This document shows, piece by piece, positions 5,219 through 11,344 of a DNA stretch of 11,344 nt. Below the pieces are notes generated by a model. That model made no database searches. It worked only from the letters and a program-made list of their open reading frames with translations, and was not told the DNA's origin. Position numbers and translations under genes: made by a program. Location of the stretch: positions 1-11,344 of the forward strand of contig CAKTXO010000042.1 in NCBI GenBank assembly GCA_934630985.1. The letters run 5' to 3'. Numbering within the stretch: position 1 is the stretch's first letter; the number at the start of each line of letters is the position of its first letter. The stretch comes from an uncultured Oscillospiraceae bacterium. Lineage in GTDB: Bacteria > Bacillota > Clostridia > Oscillospirales > Oscillospiraceae.

Positions 5219-6064
5219 TTGACCCCCAATGAAAAGACGCAATTGCAGATGACTGCCTGCAAGGTACGCATGGGTATCATCGAAGCCACCCATGGTGCCA
5301 AATCCGGCCATCCCGGCGGCAGCCTGTCCGCGGCAGATATGTTCACCTATCTGTACTTCAAGGAAATGAACGTAGATCCCAAGAATCCCAAATGGGAGGG
5401 TCGGGATCGCTTTGTGCTGAGCAAGGGTCATACTGCCCCTGGCCTGTACTCCGCCCTGGCGCTGCGGGGCTTTTTCCCGGTGGAGGATCTGGCTACCCTG
5501 CGGCACATTGACTCCTATCTCCAGGGTCATCCCAATATGAACACCGTCCCCGGTGTGGATATGTCCACCGGCTCTCTGGGTCAGGGCATTTCCTGCGCCG
5601 CCGGTATGGCTCTGGGCTTCAAGCACCAGGGAAAGCCCAACCGGGTCTACACCCTGCTGGGCGACGGCGAGATTCAGGAGGGTCAGGTCTGGGAGGCCTG
5701 TATGCTCTCCGCTCACTACAAGCTGGATAATCTGTGCGTCATCGTGGACAACAACGGTTTGCAGATCGACGGCAATGTTGCCGACGTCATGAGCCCCTAT
5801 CCCATTGCGGACAAGCTGGAGGCCTTCGGCTTCAAGGTGGTAGCCATCGACGGCCATGACTTTGACCAGATCGAGGCCGCTCTGAATACCGCCCGGCAGA
5901 CCAAGGGACAGCCCACCGCCATCGTCATGAAGACGGTGAAGGGCAAGGACGTTTCCTTCATGGAGAATCAGGCCGGCTGGCACGGCAAGGCACCCAACGA
6001 CGCCGAGTACGAGCAGGCCATGGGCGAGCTGAAGGCGATCCTGGCAGAACTGGAGGGCAAGTAA
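5219..6064 (+). CDS. tkt: transketolase, N-terminal (TPP-binding) subunit
   Basis: 281 aa, the usual size for the N-terminal half in organisms with split transketolase. With its partner it moves two-carbon ketol units between sugar phosphates in the non-oxidative pentose phosphate pathway. Conserved features: ATHGAKSGHPGGSLSAAD (23-40), LSKGHTAPGLYSALA (68-82), LQGHPNM (101-107), GSLGQGIS, and the TPP/Mg motif from GDGEIQEGQVWEA (148-160) to the DNNGLQIDG Asn pair (177-185); WHG is at 264-266. I prefer the TTG at 5219 because AGGAAGTGAT (5205-5214) is then a well-placed Shine-Dalgarno. A GTG at 5210 (three residues longer) lies inside that site. The partner gene follows after one base. Confidence 0.95.
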   Translation: MTPNEKTQLQMTACKVRMGIIEATHGAKSGHPGGSLSAADMFTYLYFKEMNVDPKNPKWEGRDRFVLSKGHTAPGLYSALALRGFFPVEDLATLRHIDSYLQGHPNMNTVPGVDMSTGSLGQGISCAAGMALGFKHQGKPNRVYTLLGDGEIQEGQVWEACMLSAHYKLDNLCVIVDNNGLQIDGNVADVMSPYPIADKLEAFGFKVVAIDGHDFDQIEAALNTARQTKGQPTAIVMKTVKGKDVSFMENQAGWHGKAPNDAEYEQAMGELKAILAELEGK

Positions 6065-6065
6065 T

Positions 6066-7004
6066 ATGGCAGACGTAAAGAAAATCGCGACCCGTGACAG
6101 CTACGGCAACGCCCTGGCGGAGCTGGGCGCCGAGCATGAAAACCTGGTAGTCCTGGACGCCGACCTGGCCGGCGCAACCAAGACCGGCATTTTCAAGAAG
6201 GCCTTCCCCGACCGTCACTTCGACTGCGGCATTGCCGAGGCGAATATGATCTGCGTGGCTGCCGGTATGTCCACCACCGGCCTGGTGCCCTTTGCTTCCT
6301 CCTTTGCCATGTTCGCCGCCGGACGAGCCTTTGAGCAGGTGCGCAACTCCATCGGCTATCCCCACCTGAATGTGAAGATCGGCGCTACCCACGGCGGCAT
6401 TTCCGTAGGTGAGGACGGTGCCAGCCACCAGTGTTGCGAGGATTTCGCCCTGATGCGCACCATCCCCGGCATGGTGGTCATGAGCCCTGCCGACGACGTG
6501 GAGGCCAAGGCCATGGTGAAGGCCGCCTATGAGTATGTGGGCCCGGTGTATATGCGCTTCGGCCGGTCGGCAGTGCCTGTTTTCCATGAGGAAGGCTACC
6601 AGTTTGAAATTGGCAAGGGCGAGGTCGTGCGCGACGGCTCCGACGTTGCCATCATCGCCAACGGCCTGATGGTCTATGAAGCCATCGTGGCCGCCCAGGC
6701 GCTGGCGGCTCAGGGCATTGACGCCATGGTCATCAACATGGCTACCATCAAGCCTCTGGACGAGGAACTGGTGCTCTCTGCCGCCAAAAAGTGCGGCAAG
6801 GTCATCACCTGCGAGGAGCACTCCGTCATCGGCGGTCTGGGCGAGGCGGTCTGCGGCCTGCTCAGCGAGAAGCTGCCCACCAAGGTGGTTCGTATCGGTG
6901 TCAACGACGAGTTCGGCCATTCCGGCTCCGCCGCGGCTCTGCTCAAGCAGTTCGGCCTGAGTGCGGAGCACATTGTGGAAGTGGCTACGAAGCTTTGCAA
7001 GTAA
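6066..7004 (+). CDS. tkt: transketolase, C-terminal subunit
   Basis: 312 aa, the pyrimidine-binding plus C-terminal domain half of transketolase. It starts one base after the stop of the N-terminal gene, with GGAGG at 6052-6056 inside that gene's 3' end, so the two are translationally coupled. Conserved features: TRDSYGNALAELG near the N-terminus, VLDADLAGATKT, FDCGIAEANMICVAAG (the catalytic Glu that activates TPP), FASSFAMFAAGRAFEQVR, THGGISVGEDGASHQ and the C-terminal EEHSVIGGLGEAV. The length is normal and no key residue is missing. Both halves are needed for the active enzyme, because the TPP site lies between them. Confidence 0.96.
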   Translation: MADVKKIATRDSYGNALAELGAEHENLVVLDADLAGATKTGIFKKAFPDRHFDCGIAEANMICVAAGMSTTGLVPFASSFAMFAAGRAFEQVRNSIGYPHLNVKIGATHGGISVGEDGASHQCCEDFALMRTIPGMVVMSPADDVEAKAMVKAAYEYVGPVYMRFGRSAVPVFHEEGYQFEIGKGEVVRDGSDVAIIANGLMVYEAIVAAQALAAQGIDAMVINMATIKPLDEELVLSAAKKCGKVITCEEHSVIGGLGEAVCGLLSEKLPTKVVRIGVNDEFGHSGSAAALLKQFGLSAEHIVEVATKLCK

Positions 7005-7018
7005 AAGAATACCCAAAA

Positions 7019-7050
7019 ACAGGGGTGCTGCCGTCTGGCAGCACCCCTGT
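7019..7050. terminator. 14-bp terminator hairpin, copy 1
   Basis: ACAGGGGTGCTGCC/GGCAGCACCCCTGT (7019-7032/7037-7050) with a GTCT loop, 15 bases after the transketolase stop. On the plus strand no T run follows. On the minus strand it is followed by TTTTTGGG, so as it now stands it is a better leftward terminator. It is duplicated with one base change at 7292-7323. Confidence 0.75.
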
Positions 7051-7291
7051 CAGCGTGTCAAAAAGTCCGAAAGATACGGTGTCATTCCGAACCAGTGGTG
7101 CTCCGCGCAGCGAATTAAAATAGTGATGATTGCCAGTGGCAATCATACCGTAATATATCGCAGACTGGTGTGGGAATCCCCCGGTTGAACGTAAAAGCTG
7201 CTGGTTTAGGATTGAAAATATTTGAATATCAGGGGGATTGCCACGCCAGTGTGAGCACTGGCTCGCAATGACATGGTTCTTTGACAATCTC
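7051..7291. repeat. palindrome-rich inserted repeat element (about 241 bp)
   Basis: The ends are imperfect inverted repeats: TGTCAAA (7056-7062) against TTTGACA (7280-7286), and GTGTCATTCCGAACCAGTG (7079-7097) against CACTGGCTCGCAATGACAT (7256-7274). Inside are ATGATTGCC/GGCAATCAT (7126-7146), GCCAGTG/CACTGGC (7245-7262) and GGAATCCCCC against GGGGGATTGC. No coding frame has a ribosome site. The ATTGCGAG/GGCAATCC style of motif is widespread in bacterial intergenic repeats. The element is bracketed by two copies of one 32-bp hairpin. This accounts for the gene-free stretch 7005-7403. Confidence 0.65.
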
Positions 7292-7332
7292 ACAGGGGTG
7301 CTGCCGTCCGGCAGCACCCCTGTTTACGTCTT
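7292..7332 (+). terminator. 14-bp terminator hairpin, copy 2
   Basis: The same 14-bp stem as at 7019-7050 but with loop GTCC, followed by TTACGTCTT. Together with the A run before copy 1 it looks like one half of an originally single two-way terminator between the transketolase and chromate-transporter operons. Confidence 0.7.
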
Positions 7333-7403
7333 AGAGGGAAGGTAGCTTATTCGTCTGCCGCAAGCGCAAGACGGATGAGAGCGTTTTCAAAAGATGGGGC
7401 ACA

Positions 7404-7958
7404 CTATCCCCCATAAATTACAATTCCAATCACCGCCGACAGGGCGATGAGCATCATCGGGGACAGCTTTTTCCCAAACCTGGGCAGCCCGAAGGCCGCG
7501 GCCAGCAGAATCCCCGTCGTGACCAGTGCCCGCCAGTCCACCCCGGCAGCGGAAAAGCCACAGCCGCTGGCAATCAGCGTCAGGCCGGTGGCCAGAATGA
7601 TGCCGGTGACGGCGGAGCGCATTCCCCCCAGAATTGCCTGCATCCAGGGCTTTTCCAGAAGGGTTTTCAGCAGAGCGGTGACCAGAATCGTGATGAAGAA
7701 AGCAGGGAGCACCACGGCAACCGTGGCGACCACACCGCCGAGAAGCCCTGCCTGGGTGCACCCGGCGTAGGTGGCAAGGTTTACCATAATCGGCCCCGGG
7801 GTGCTTTCACTGACGGCGATCATGTAGGACAGAGCCTCGTCGTCCAGCCAGCCGTAGGCGGTGACCACCTCCCGAATCAGCGGGATGGCCCCGTAGCCCC
7901 CGCCGAAGGCGAAGCAGCCCACCTTCAGAAAGCCCCAGAACAGCTCCAGATAGATCAT
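7404..7958 (-). CDS. chrA: chromate transporter family protein (short ChrA-like, second subunit)
   Basis: 184 aa, a single CHR domain with about 5-6 membrane segments. Signature residues: FAFGGGYGAIPLIRE (16-30) and ESTPGPIMVNLATYAG (51-66). Short-chain CHR proteins are encoded as adjacent pairs whose members work together. Family members move chromate outward, possibly in exchange for other anions; in anaerobes without chromate stress the true substrate is uncertain. The ATG at 7958 overlaps the stop of the upstream gene by four bases (ATGA), and GGAAGGAG lies upstream, so translation is coupled. The gene ends just before a short hairpin-poor stretch; the nearest strong stem downstream is at 7292-7323. 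Confidence 0.9.
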   Translation of the reverse strand: MIYLELFWGFLKVGCFAFGGGYGAIPLIREVVTAYGWLDDEALSYMIAVSESTPGPIMVNLATYAGCTQAGLLGGVVATVAVVLPAFFITILVTALLKTLLEKPWMQAILGGMRSAVTGIILATGLTLIASGCGFSAAGVDWRALVTTGILLAAAFGLPRFGKKLSPMMLIALSAVIGIVIYGG

Positions 7959-8515
7959 CTGCCCCCACGCTCCTTCCCCAGATAGACCGCCAGGCTCACA
8001 GCCCCGCCCAGCAGCATCAGCATGATGGAGGAGATATTCTGGGCAAAGAGATTCCCCAGAAGCAGTGCCCCACAGGCGCAGACCCAGATCCCCTGGGTCA
8101 GGGGCTTCCGGGGCATTTTTTGAAGCATGGTCACGGCGGCATTCAGGATCAGAACCCCCACGCCGATCTGAATGCCCCGGAAGGCATTGGCAATGATTTT
8201 GATTTCCAGAAAGTTGTCCAGAAACAGGGAAATCAGGAAAATCACCAGAAAGGAAGGGACGACCATGCCCAGGGTGGCCGCAATGGCTCCCGGAAAGCCG
8301 GCTCGCTTGTTGCCGGTGTAGGTGGCGCAGTTGATGGCAATGGGGCCGGGGGTGGACTCGGCGATGACCGTAATGTCCATCATTTCCTCGTGGGTAATCC
8401 AGTGCTTTCCTTCTACGCAGGTGTCCTCCAGAATGGCAAGCATTGCGTAGCCTCCGCCGAAGGTGAAAAGACCAATGCGGAAGAAGGTAAAAAACAGGTC
8501 AAGGTAAAGGTTCAT
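7955..8515 (-). CDS. chrA: chromate transporter family protein (short ChrA-like, first subunit)
   Basis: 186 aa, a single CHR domain. Signature residues: FTFGGGYAML (17-26) and ESTPGPIAINCATYTG (53-68), followed by hydrophobic segments (VVPSFLVIFLISLF, ILMLLGG-like region near the end) and a basic C-terminus GKERGGR. It is first in a two-gene minus-strand operon, and with its partner should form one antiparallel transporter. The ATG at 8515 follows GGGGAGG at the normal distance. The leader from the promoter at 8576-8604 carries a G+C-rich hairpin (GGGC-GGC/GCC-GCCC) followed by ATTTTG that could attenuate, though weakly supported. Confidence 0.9.
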   Translation of the reverse strand: MNLYLDLFFTFFRIGLFTFGGGYAMLAILEDTCVEGKHWITHEEMMDITVIAESTPGPIAINCATYTGNKRAGFPGAIAATLGMVVPSFLVIFLISLFLDNFLEIKIIANAFRGIQIGVGVLILNAAVTMLQKMPRKPLTQGIWVCACGALLLGNLFAQNISSIMLMLLGGAVSLAVYLGKERGGR

Positions 8516-8575
8516 AGGTACCTCCCCGGCAAAATCGGGCGGCGCGCTGCCTGCCCTCTGACGGCGTTTTCTTTC

Positions 8576-8604
8576 ATTTTACCCCAACTCACCGGGGCAG
8601 TCAA
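8576..8604 (-). promoter_or_regulatory. sigma-A-type promoter of the chromate-transporter operon
   Basis: Read on the minus strand: TTGACT (8604-8599), a 17-bp spacer and TAAAAT (8581-8576). Expected start about 8569, leaving a leader of about 54 nt. Confidence 0.8.
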
Positions 8605-8670
8605 CAGAGGATGGGGAAATTCAGCAAATTCTGGGACGTTCCCGTAATACTATTTCTTAGGGTCTATCTG

Positions 8671-8838
8671 ATACTGAACTCCAATTAAAATCTTAAAAAA
8701 AGATTTTAATTGCCTGAAGGGCATGGAGTTCATATGAGACTTGTTTTGTGATTTCTTTCCTTATAAATCACAAAACAGGCAGCGCCTTCAGGCGATGCCT
8801 TCCTGATTAAAATTAAGATTTTAATCAGGAAATAGTAT
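8671..8838. repeat. dispersed structured repeat, copy 2 (168 bp)
   Basis: The second copy of the element at 288-454, in the same orientation. It differs at two adjacent bases in the A-rich loop of the first inner hairpin and by one extra T in the loop of the GGCA-CGCC hairpin. All stems are intact. It is not preceded by the 86-289 palindrome, so the 167-bp unit is an independent element. It ends 23 bp before the ATG of the small membrane protein, so that gene's transcript may start within or pass through the element. A 10-bp inverted match to its right end, ATACTATTTC, lies at 8647-8656. Confidence 0.85.
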
Positions 8839-8861
8839 GAAAACTCGTATAAGGAGTGCTT

Positions 8862-9095
8862 ATGTCGAAGAAAAAGAAAAAAACCCAGCCGGTTCAGGAA
8901 TCGGATTCCGGCAAGGGGCTGAAGCGGAAGGCGGTCACGGCGATCCGGTGGGGTGCCTGGATTCTGGTGCGGTGTCTGCTTCTGACGCAGATCGCCGGAA
9001 ATGCCCCGGATGACCTGACCACTTTGGGTCAGTTCGTCATCGCGGGACAGCTCTATGCCATTTCCGTGGTTCTGGAGCGGAAGTACAGATGGTAA
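8862..9095 (+). CDS. small two-helix membrane protein, unknown function
   Basis: 77 aa. A very basic N-terminus (MSKKKKKTQ, then GLKRKA) is followed by two hydrophobic stretches, about 26-47 (ITAI/IRWGAWILVRCLLLTQIAG region) and 53-70 (LGQFVIAGQLYAISVVLE), and a short KYRW tail. I do not recognise the family. The ATG at 8862 has AAGGAG at 8851-8856; a GTG six bases upstream overlaps that site and is rejected. No separate promoter is evident, because the structured repeat ends directly upstream. No clear terminator follows. It is probably a real gene, given the ribosome site and the coherent membrane pattern. Confidence 0.7.
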   Translation: MSKKKKKTQPVQESDSGKGLKRKAVTAIRWGAWILVRCLLLTQIAGNAPDDLTTLGQFVIAGQLYAISVVLERKYRW

Positions 9096-9160
9096 ATAGG
9101 CCCCCGGCCTCGGCGCGGATGGAAGAGAACTTTGCGTAGCCGTAAAAAACGGGTTCTCCG

Positions 9161-9189
9161 TTGCATTTTCGCCGGGAGTGTGGTAGGAT
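9161..9189 (+). promoter_or_regulatory. promoter of the small Cys-cluster gene
   Basis: TTGCAT (9161-9166), 17 bp, TAGGAT (9184-9189). The start would be about 9196, leaving a short leader with GGAAGGGG (9206-9213) before the ATG. Confidence 0.65.
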
Positions 9190-9220
9190 AAAAATACCAA
9201 TTTCCGGAAGGGGTGTTTTT

Positions 9221-9460
9221 ATGACCTGCGACTGCTGCGGCGGGAAGAAAAAACTGTTCGAAATATTCTATTCGGAAGGGGAAGGCGGGCAGAAAATCCG
9301 TTTCTGCCCAGACTGCTGGGATGTGGTGGAGCGGTTGAAATCCGACCAGGCCAGCGGGGAAAGGGAGCTGTACGGAATTCATCAGCTTCAGCTCCGGAAG
9401 CGGGCGAAAAACCCTTCCCCGGCATTTCTCGCCTGGAAGAATGCCCATTACCCCGATTGA
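9221..9460 (+). CDS. small zinc-ribbon-like protein, unknown function
   Basis: 79 aa. Two Cys pairs, C3-X2-C6 (with an extra Cys5) and C29-X2-C32 (FCPDCW), enclose a short segment and suggest a zinc ribbon. The C-terminal half is basic and helical (LHQLQLRKRAK-like region) and ends FLAWKNAHYPD. The ATG at 9221 is set by GGAAGGGG seven bases upstream; an earlier in-frame ATG at 9161 lies on the promoter. It has its own promoter and a strong palindrome after it, so it is a single-gene unit. Nucleic-acid or protein binding is possible but not shown. Confidence 0.75.
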   Translation: MTCDCCGGKKKLFEIFYSEGEGGQKIRFCPDCWDVVERLKSDQASGERELYGIHQLQLRKRAKNPSPAFLAWKNAHYPD

Positions 9461-9468
9461 CAAATTCT

Positions 9469-9503
9469 ATGAGGCCACGAGGCTTGCCGCCTCGTGGCCT
9501 CAT
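9469..9503. terminator. perfect 15-bp hairpin after the Cys-cluster gene
   Basis: ATGAGGCCACGAGGC (9469-9483) and GCCTCGTGGCCTCAT (9489-9503) with a 5-nt loop, eight bases after the stop codon. Neither side carries a T run, so it may act as an RNA-stabilising 3' end or a non-canonical terminator. Confidence 0.55.
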
Positions 9504-9552
9504 GCCGTATCCGGTGGTTTCCCGAAAATATTTCTCTTTTTTTGAAGAATTG

Positions 9553-9583
9553 TGTGACCTGCCCCGTCTCAATCCTGTCTAAT
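9553..9583 (+). promoter_or_regulatory. candidate ECF-sigma-dependent (autoregulatory) promoter
   Basis: TGTGACCT (9553-9560) and GTCTAAT (9577-9583), with 17 bases between TGTGACC and GTCTAAT, resemble the -35/-10 pair often found before clostridial ECF sigma operons. No TTGACA/TATAAT pair fits better here. Autoregulation is inferred. Confidence 0.55.
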
Positions 9584-9619
9584 AGGGTGAAGGGCCCAAA
9601 AACGAAAGGAAGTGTTACC

Positions 9620-10174
9620 GTGACAGACGAGGAAATCATCAGTCTGTTCTGGCATCGGAACGAGGATGCCATTGCCGAAACGGATGTCCTGTATGGCAGA
9701 AGGCTTCGAAGGCTATCCCTCGGCATTCTTCAGAATGCCGAGGATTCCGAAGAGGTGGTCAGTGATACCTATCTGAAGACCTGGAACGCCATTCCCAAGG
9801 CGCGTCCCCGGTATTTCTATGCGTATCTTGCCGCCATTTGCCGGAACCTGTCCCTGAATCTGCTGGACTGGAACCTGGCGGCAAAACGAAAGGCAGAGGT
9901 GATTCCCATTACCCAGGAGCTGGAACAGTGTGTGCCGGATCCGAAGCAGGATGAAAGCGCCGACGGCAGGGAAATCATGGGGCAGCTGAATGCTTTTCTG
10001 GAAACCCTGCCCAAGGATTCCCGGCTGATTTTCCTGCGCCGGTATTGGTACGCGGATTCCGTTTCCGCCATCGCGAAGCGATACCACATGACCGAGAGCA
10101 AGGTCAAGATGCAGCTGATGCGAACCCGGAATCAGCTGAAAACTCATTTGGAAAAGGCAGGAATTCAGATATGA
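9620..10174 (+). CDS. ECF-type RNA polymerase sigma factor (sigma-70 family)
   Basis: 184 aa. About 24-91 is sigma region 2 (LYGRRLRRLSLGILQNAEDSEEVVSDTYL... through RYFYAYLAAICRNLSLNLLD). A short acidic linker (about 95-118) follows, then region 4 at about 120-178 with the helix-turn-helix ADSVSAIAKRYHMTESKVKMQL. Regions 1 and 3 are absent, as in ECF factors. The start is GTG at 9620 with AAAGGAAG upstream; the reading frame is open earlier but runs through the promoter. The stop overlaps the start of the next gene (ATGA), which is its likely membrane regulator. The signal is unknown. Confidence 0.9.
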   Translation: MTDEEIISLFWHRNEDAIAETDVLYGRRLRRLSLGILQNAEDSEEVVSDTYLKTWNAIPKARPRYFYAYLAAICRNLSLNLLDWNLAAKRKAEVIPITQELEQCVPDPKQDESADGREIMGQLNAFLETLPKDSRLIFLRRYWYADSVSAIAKRYHMTESKVKMQLMRTRNQLKTHLEKAGIQI

Positions 10175-11187
10175 AAGGCAAGAAATTATTCAAAGCCCTG
10201 AGCTTTATTCATCCGAAATACATCCAGGAGGCGGAGTTTGACACCGTTTCTCAGCCCCGGAAGGCCGGCTTTTCTCACCGGAAGCTGCTGACGCTGATTC
10301 TGGCGGCCTGCCTGGTCTTTGCGCTGGCCGTCAGTGCCTATGCTGCCAATCTCTTCGGCATCCGGGAGCTGTTCCGCACCCAGAGCCGGGAGCTTCCGGA
10401 GGCGGCGGAAACCTATATCCAGCCGGAAACTGTCAAAGAAACGGCACAGGCGGGCTGGAGCTGCGAAATCACCGAGTCTCTGGCGGACAATGCCAATGTG
10501 ATGGTCACGGTGGCCATCCACGGCGGGGACAAATATATCATCGCGCCTACCTACGTCAGCGCCGCCGATTCCGTCAGCGAGATCGGCCTGCCCGGCAACC
10601 AGACCTTGGGCCAGTACGCGGCGGAGAAAGGGAAAACCCTGCTGTTTGTGGGTGCGTCGATTACCAGAATCGGCGATACGGAGGGCATCAACGGCTCCCA
10701 GCGGATGCAGAGTCTGGCGGACAACGAAATGGTCATTCTCAGCGCCACGGAACAAACCGTCAATACGGAAAATCCCAACGCGGTGTGCACCGTGTACGCC
10801 CAGGAGGACGGGAAAGCGGATGTGCAAAGAGTGGAGCTGCCCTTCACTTTGAATGCGGCTCCCGGGGTCAGCGAGGAAATCGTCTACCATCCCGAAAATC
10901 CCGAGGCCATTCCCGGCATGACCGTGGGGGATATGTCGGTTACGCAGACGGCTCTGGGCTGCAATATCCGCATACCGGAAACCGTCACGGATCAGGCAAA
11001 ATACTACGAGATCATGAAGGTGACCATCGATGGGATCACCTATGTGGACGGCGCGGGAAGCGTTACCCAGGGCGACGAAACCTGGTTTGAAGCCCGGATG
11101 TGCCAGGGCACCCTGGGCGATGAGCTGATTGTCCGTTATTTCGACTGGGAAAGCCAGCCCATGGGGGAAATCAGATTCCACAAATAA
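10171..11187 (+). CDS. putative transmembrane anti-sigma factor / sensor partner of the ECF sigma
   Basis: 338 aa with a short basic cytoplasmic part (1-38, starting MKGKKLFKALSFIHPKYIQE), one membrane helix (about 39-58, LLTLILAACLVFALAVSAYA) and a large extracellular region of about 280 residues that looks beta-rich (for example NVMVTVAIHGGDKYIIAPTY and VDGAGSVTQGDETWFEARMC) with several NG/DG turns. The pattern of a cytoplasmic segment starting GK-LF-AL, one helix and an outer domain is usual for the partners of ECF factors in Clostridia. The start overlaps the sigma stop by four bases, so the two are co-translated. I see no zinc-binding HxxxCxxC motif, so it is not a classic ZAS anti-sigma. 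The ligand or stress is unknown. A terminator follows directly. Confidence 0.75.
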   Translation: MKGKKLFKALSFIHPKYIQEAEFDTVSQPRKAGFSHRKLLTLILAACLVFALAVSAYAANLFGIRELFRTQSRELPEAAETYIQPETVKETAQAGWSCEITESLADNANVMVTVAIHGGDKYIIAPTYVSAADSVSEIGLPGNQTLGQYAAEKGKTLLFVGASITRIGDTEGINGSQRMQSLADNEMVILSATEQTVNTENPNAVCTVYAQEDGKADVQRVELPFTLNAAPGVSEEIVYHPENPEAIPGMTVGDMSVTQTALGCNIRIPETVTDQAKYYEIMKVTIDGITYVDGAGSVTQGDETWFEARMCQGTLGDELIVRYFDWESQPMGEIRFHK

Positions 11188-11195
11188 GAAATCAA

Positions 11196-11228
11196 AAAAG
11201 TCCACGGATTCGCCTTCCGTGGGCTTTT
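11196..11228 (+). terminator. intrinsic terminator of the sigma/anti-sigma operon
   Basis: AAAAG-TCCACGGA (11196-11208) pairs with TCCGTGG-G-CTTTT (11216-11228), with one G-T pair, a 7-nt loop, and TTTTGCCTTTT on the 3' side. The A run on the left would also let it work on the other strand. Confidence 0.85.
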
Positions 11229-11297
11229 GCCTTTTCGGAAGGAGGAAATCGGACTGCGAAAATAGATTGGAATGCGATGCTTAACGAATAAAGGACA

Positions 11298-11328
11298 AGC
11301 CCGGCAAGGTTTCGATACTTGCCGGGCT
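11298..11328. terminator. second strong hairpin near the window end
   Basis: AGCCCGGCAAG/CTTGCCGGGCT (11298-11308/11318-11328) with a 9-nt loop, then GCGTCTTTGTG. It has a terminator-like stem with a weak T run; the gene it serves may lie beyond the window. No gene is visible between 11188 and 11344. Confidence 0.55.
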
Positions 11329-11344
11329 GCGTCTTTGTGTGGGG

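Noticed and set aside
7051..7291. CRISPR-like or tandem array between the two identical hairpins
   Set aside because: There are only two copies of the hairpin, no regular spacers and no cas genes.
9494..9619. Extended N-terminus of the sigma factor
   Set aside because: The extension covers the promoter region and lacks a ribosome site; GTG at 9620 follows AAAGGAAG and fits the family's usual length.

Overview
The window looks like chromosomal DNA of a strictly anaerobic gut Clostridium relative, most likely Oscillospirales/Oscillospiraceae. The grounds are GC-rich coding regions with A+T-rich or palindromic intergenic repeats, a transketolase split into two adjacent genes, split short chromate-type transporters, a DUF1576 membrane protein, a SleB-type wall hydrolase and strong Shine-Dalgarno sites. 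This is inferred from gene content; no rRNA or marker gene is present to fix the taxon.

Layout. Positions 1-454 hold no gene but contain two repeat elements: an imperfect palindrome (86-289) and an A+T-rich, hairpin-packed element (288-454) that recurs almost unchanged at 8671-8838. Next comes a sigma-A-type promoter, then a leader that matches the ZTP (pfl) riboswitch with a terminator expression platform, then a DUF1576 membrane protein (653-1996). A bidirectional terminator and a MITE-like repeat separate this gene from a convergent orphan phage tail/baseplate-type gene (3373-2177). Divergent from that gene is an anchored wall protein (3574-4893) that fuses a C39-like domain, with Ser in place of the catalytic Cys, to a SleB-type hydrolase. 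A promoter and a leader of about 210 nt precede the two transketolase subunit genes (5219-7004).

Positions 7005-7403 have no gene. They hold a palindrome-rich repeat bracketed by two near-identical 32-bp terminator hairpins, which suggests an insertion into a terminator. On the minus strand lies a two-gene chromate-transporter operon (8515-7404) with a clear promoter. After the second copy of the dispersed element come two small plus-strand genes: a 77-aa membrane protein and a 79-aa Cys-cluster protein. The window ends with an ECF sigma factor overlapping its probable membrane anti-sigma partner (9620-11187), followed by terminators.

Working together: the transketolase pair makes one enzyme of the non-oxidative pentose phosphate pathway. 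The sigma/anti-sigma pair is a self-contained signalling unit. The two ChrA-like halves should form one transporter. The most informative linkage is the ZTP riboswitch on the DUF1576 gene, which ties a membrane protein of unknown function to the purine/one-carbon (ZMP/ZTP, 10-formyl-THF) signal.
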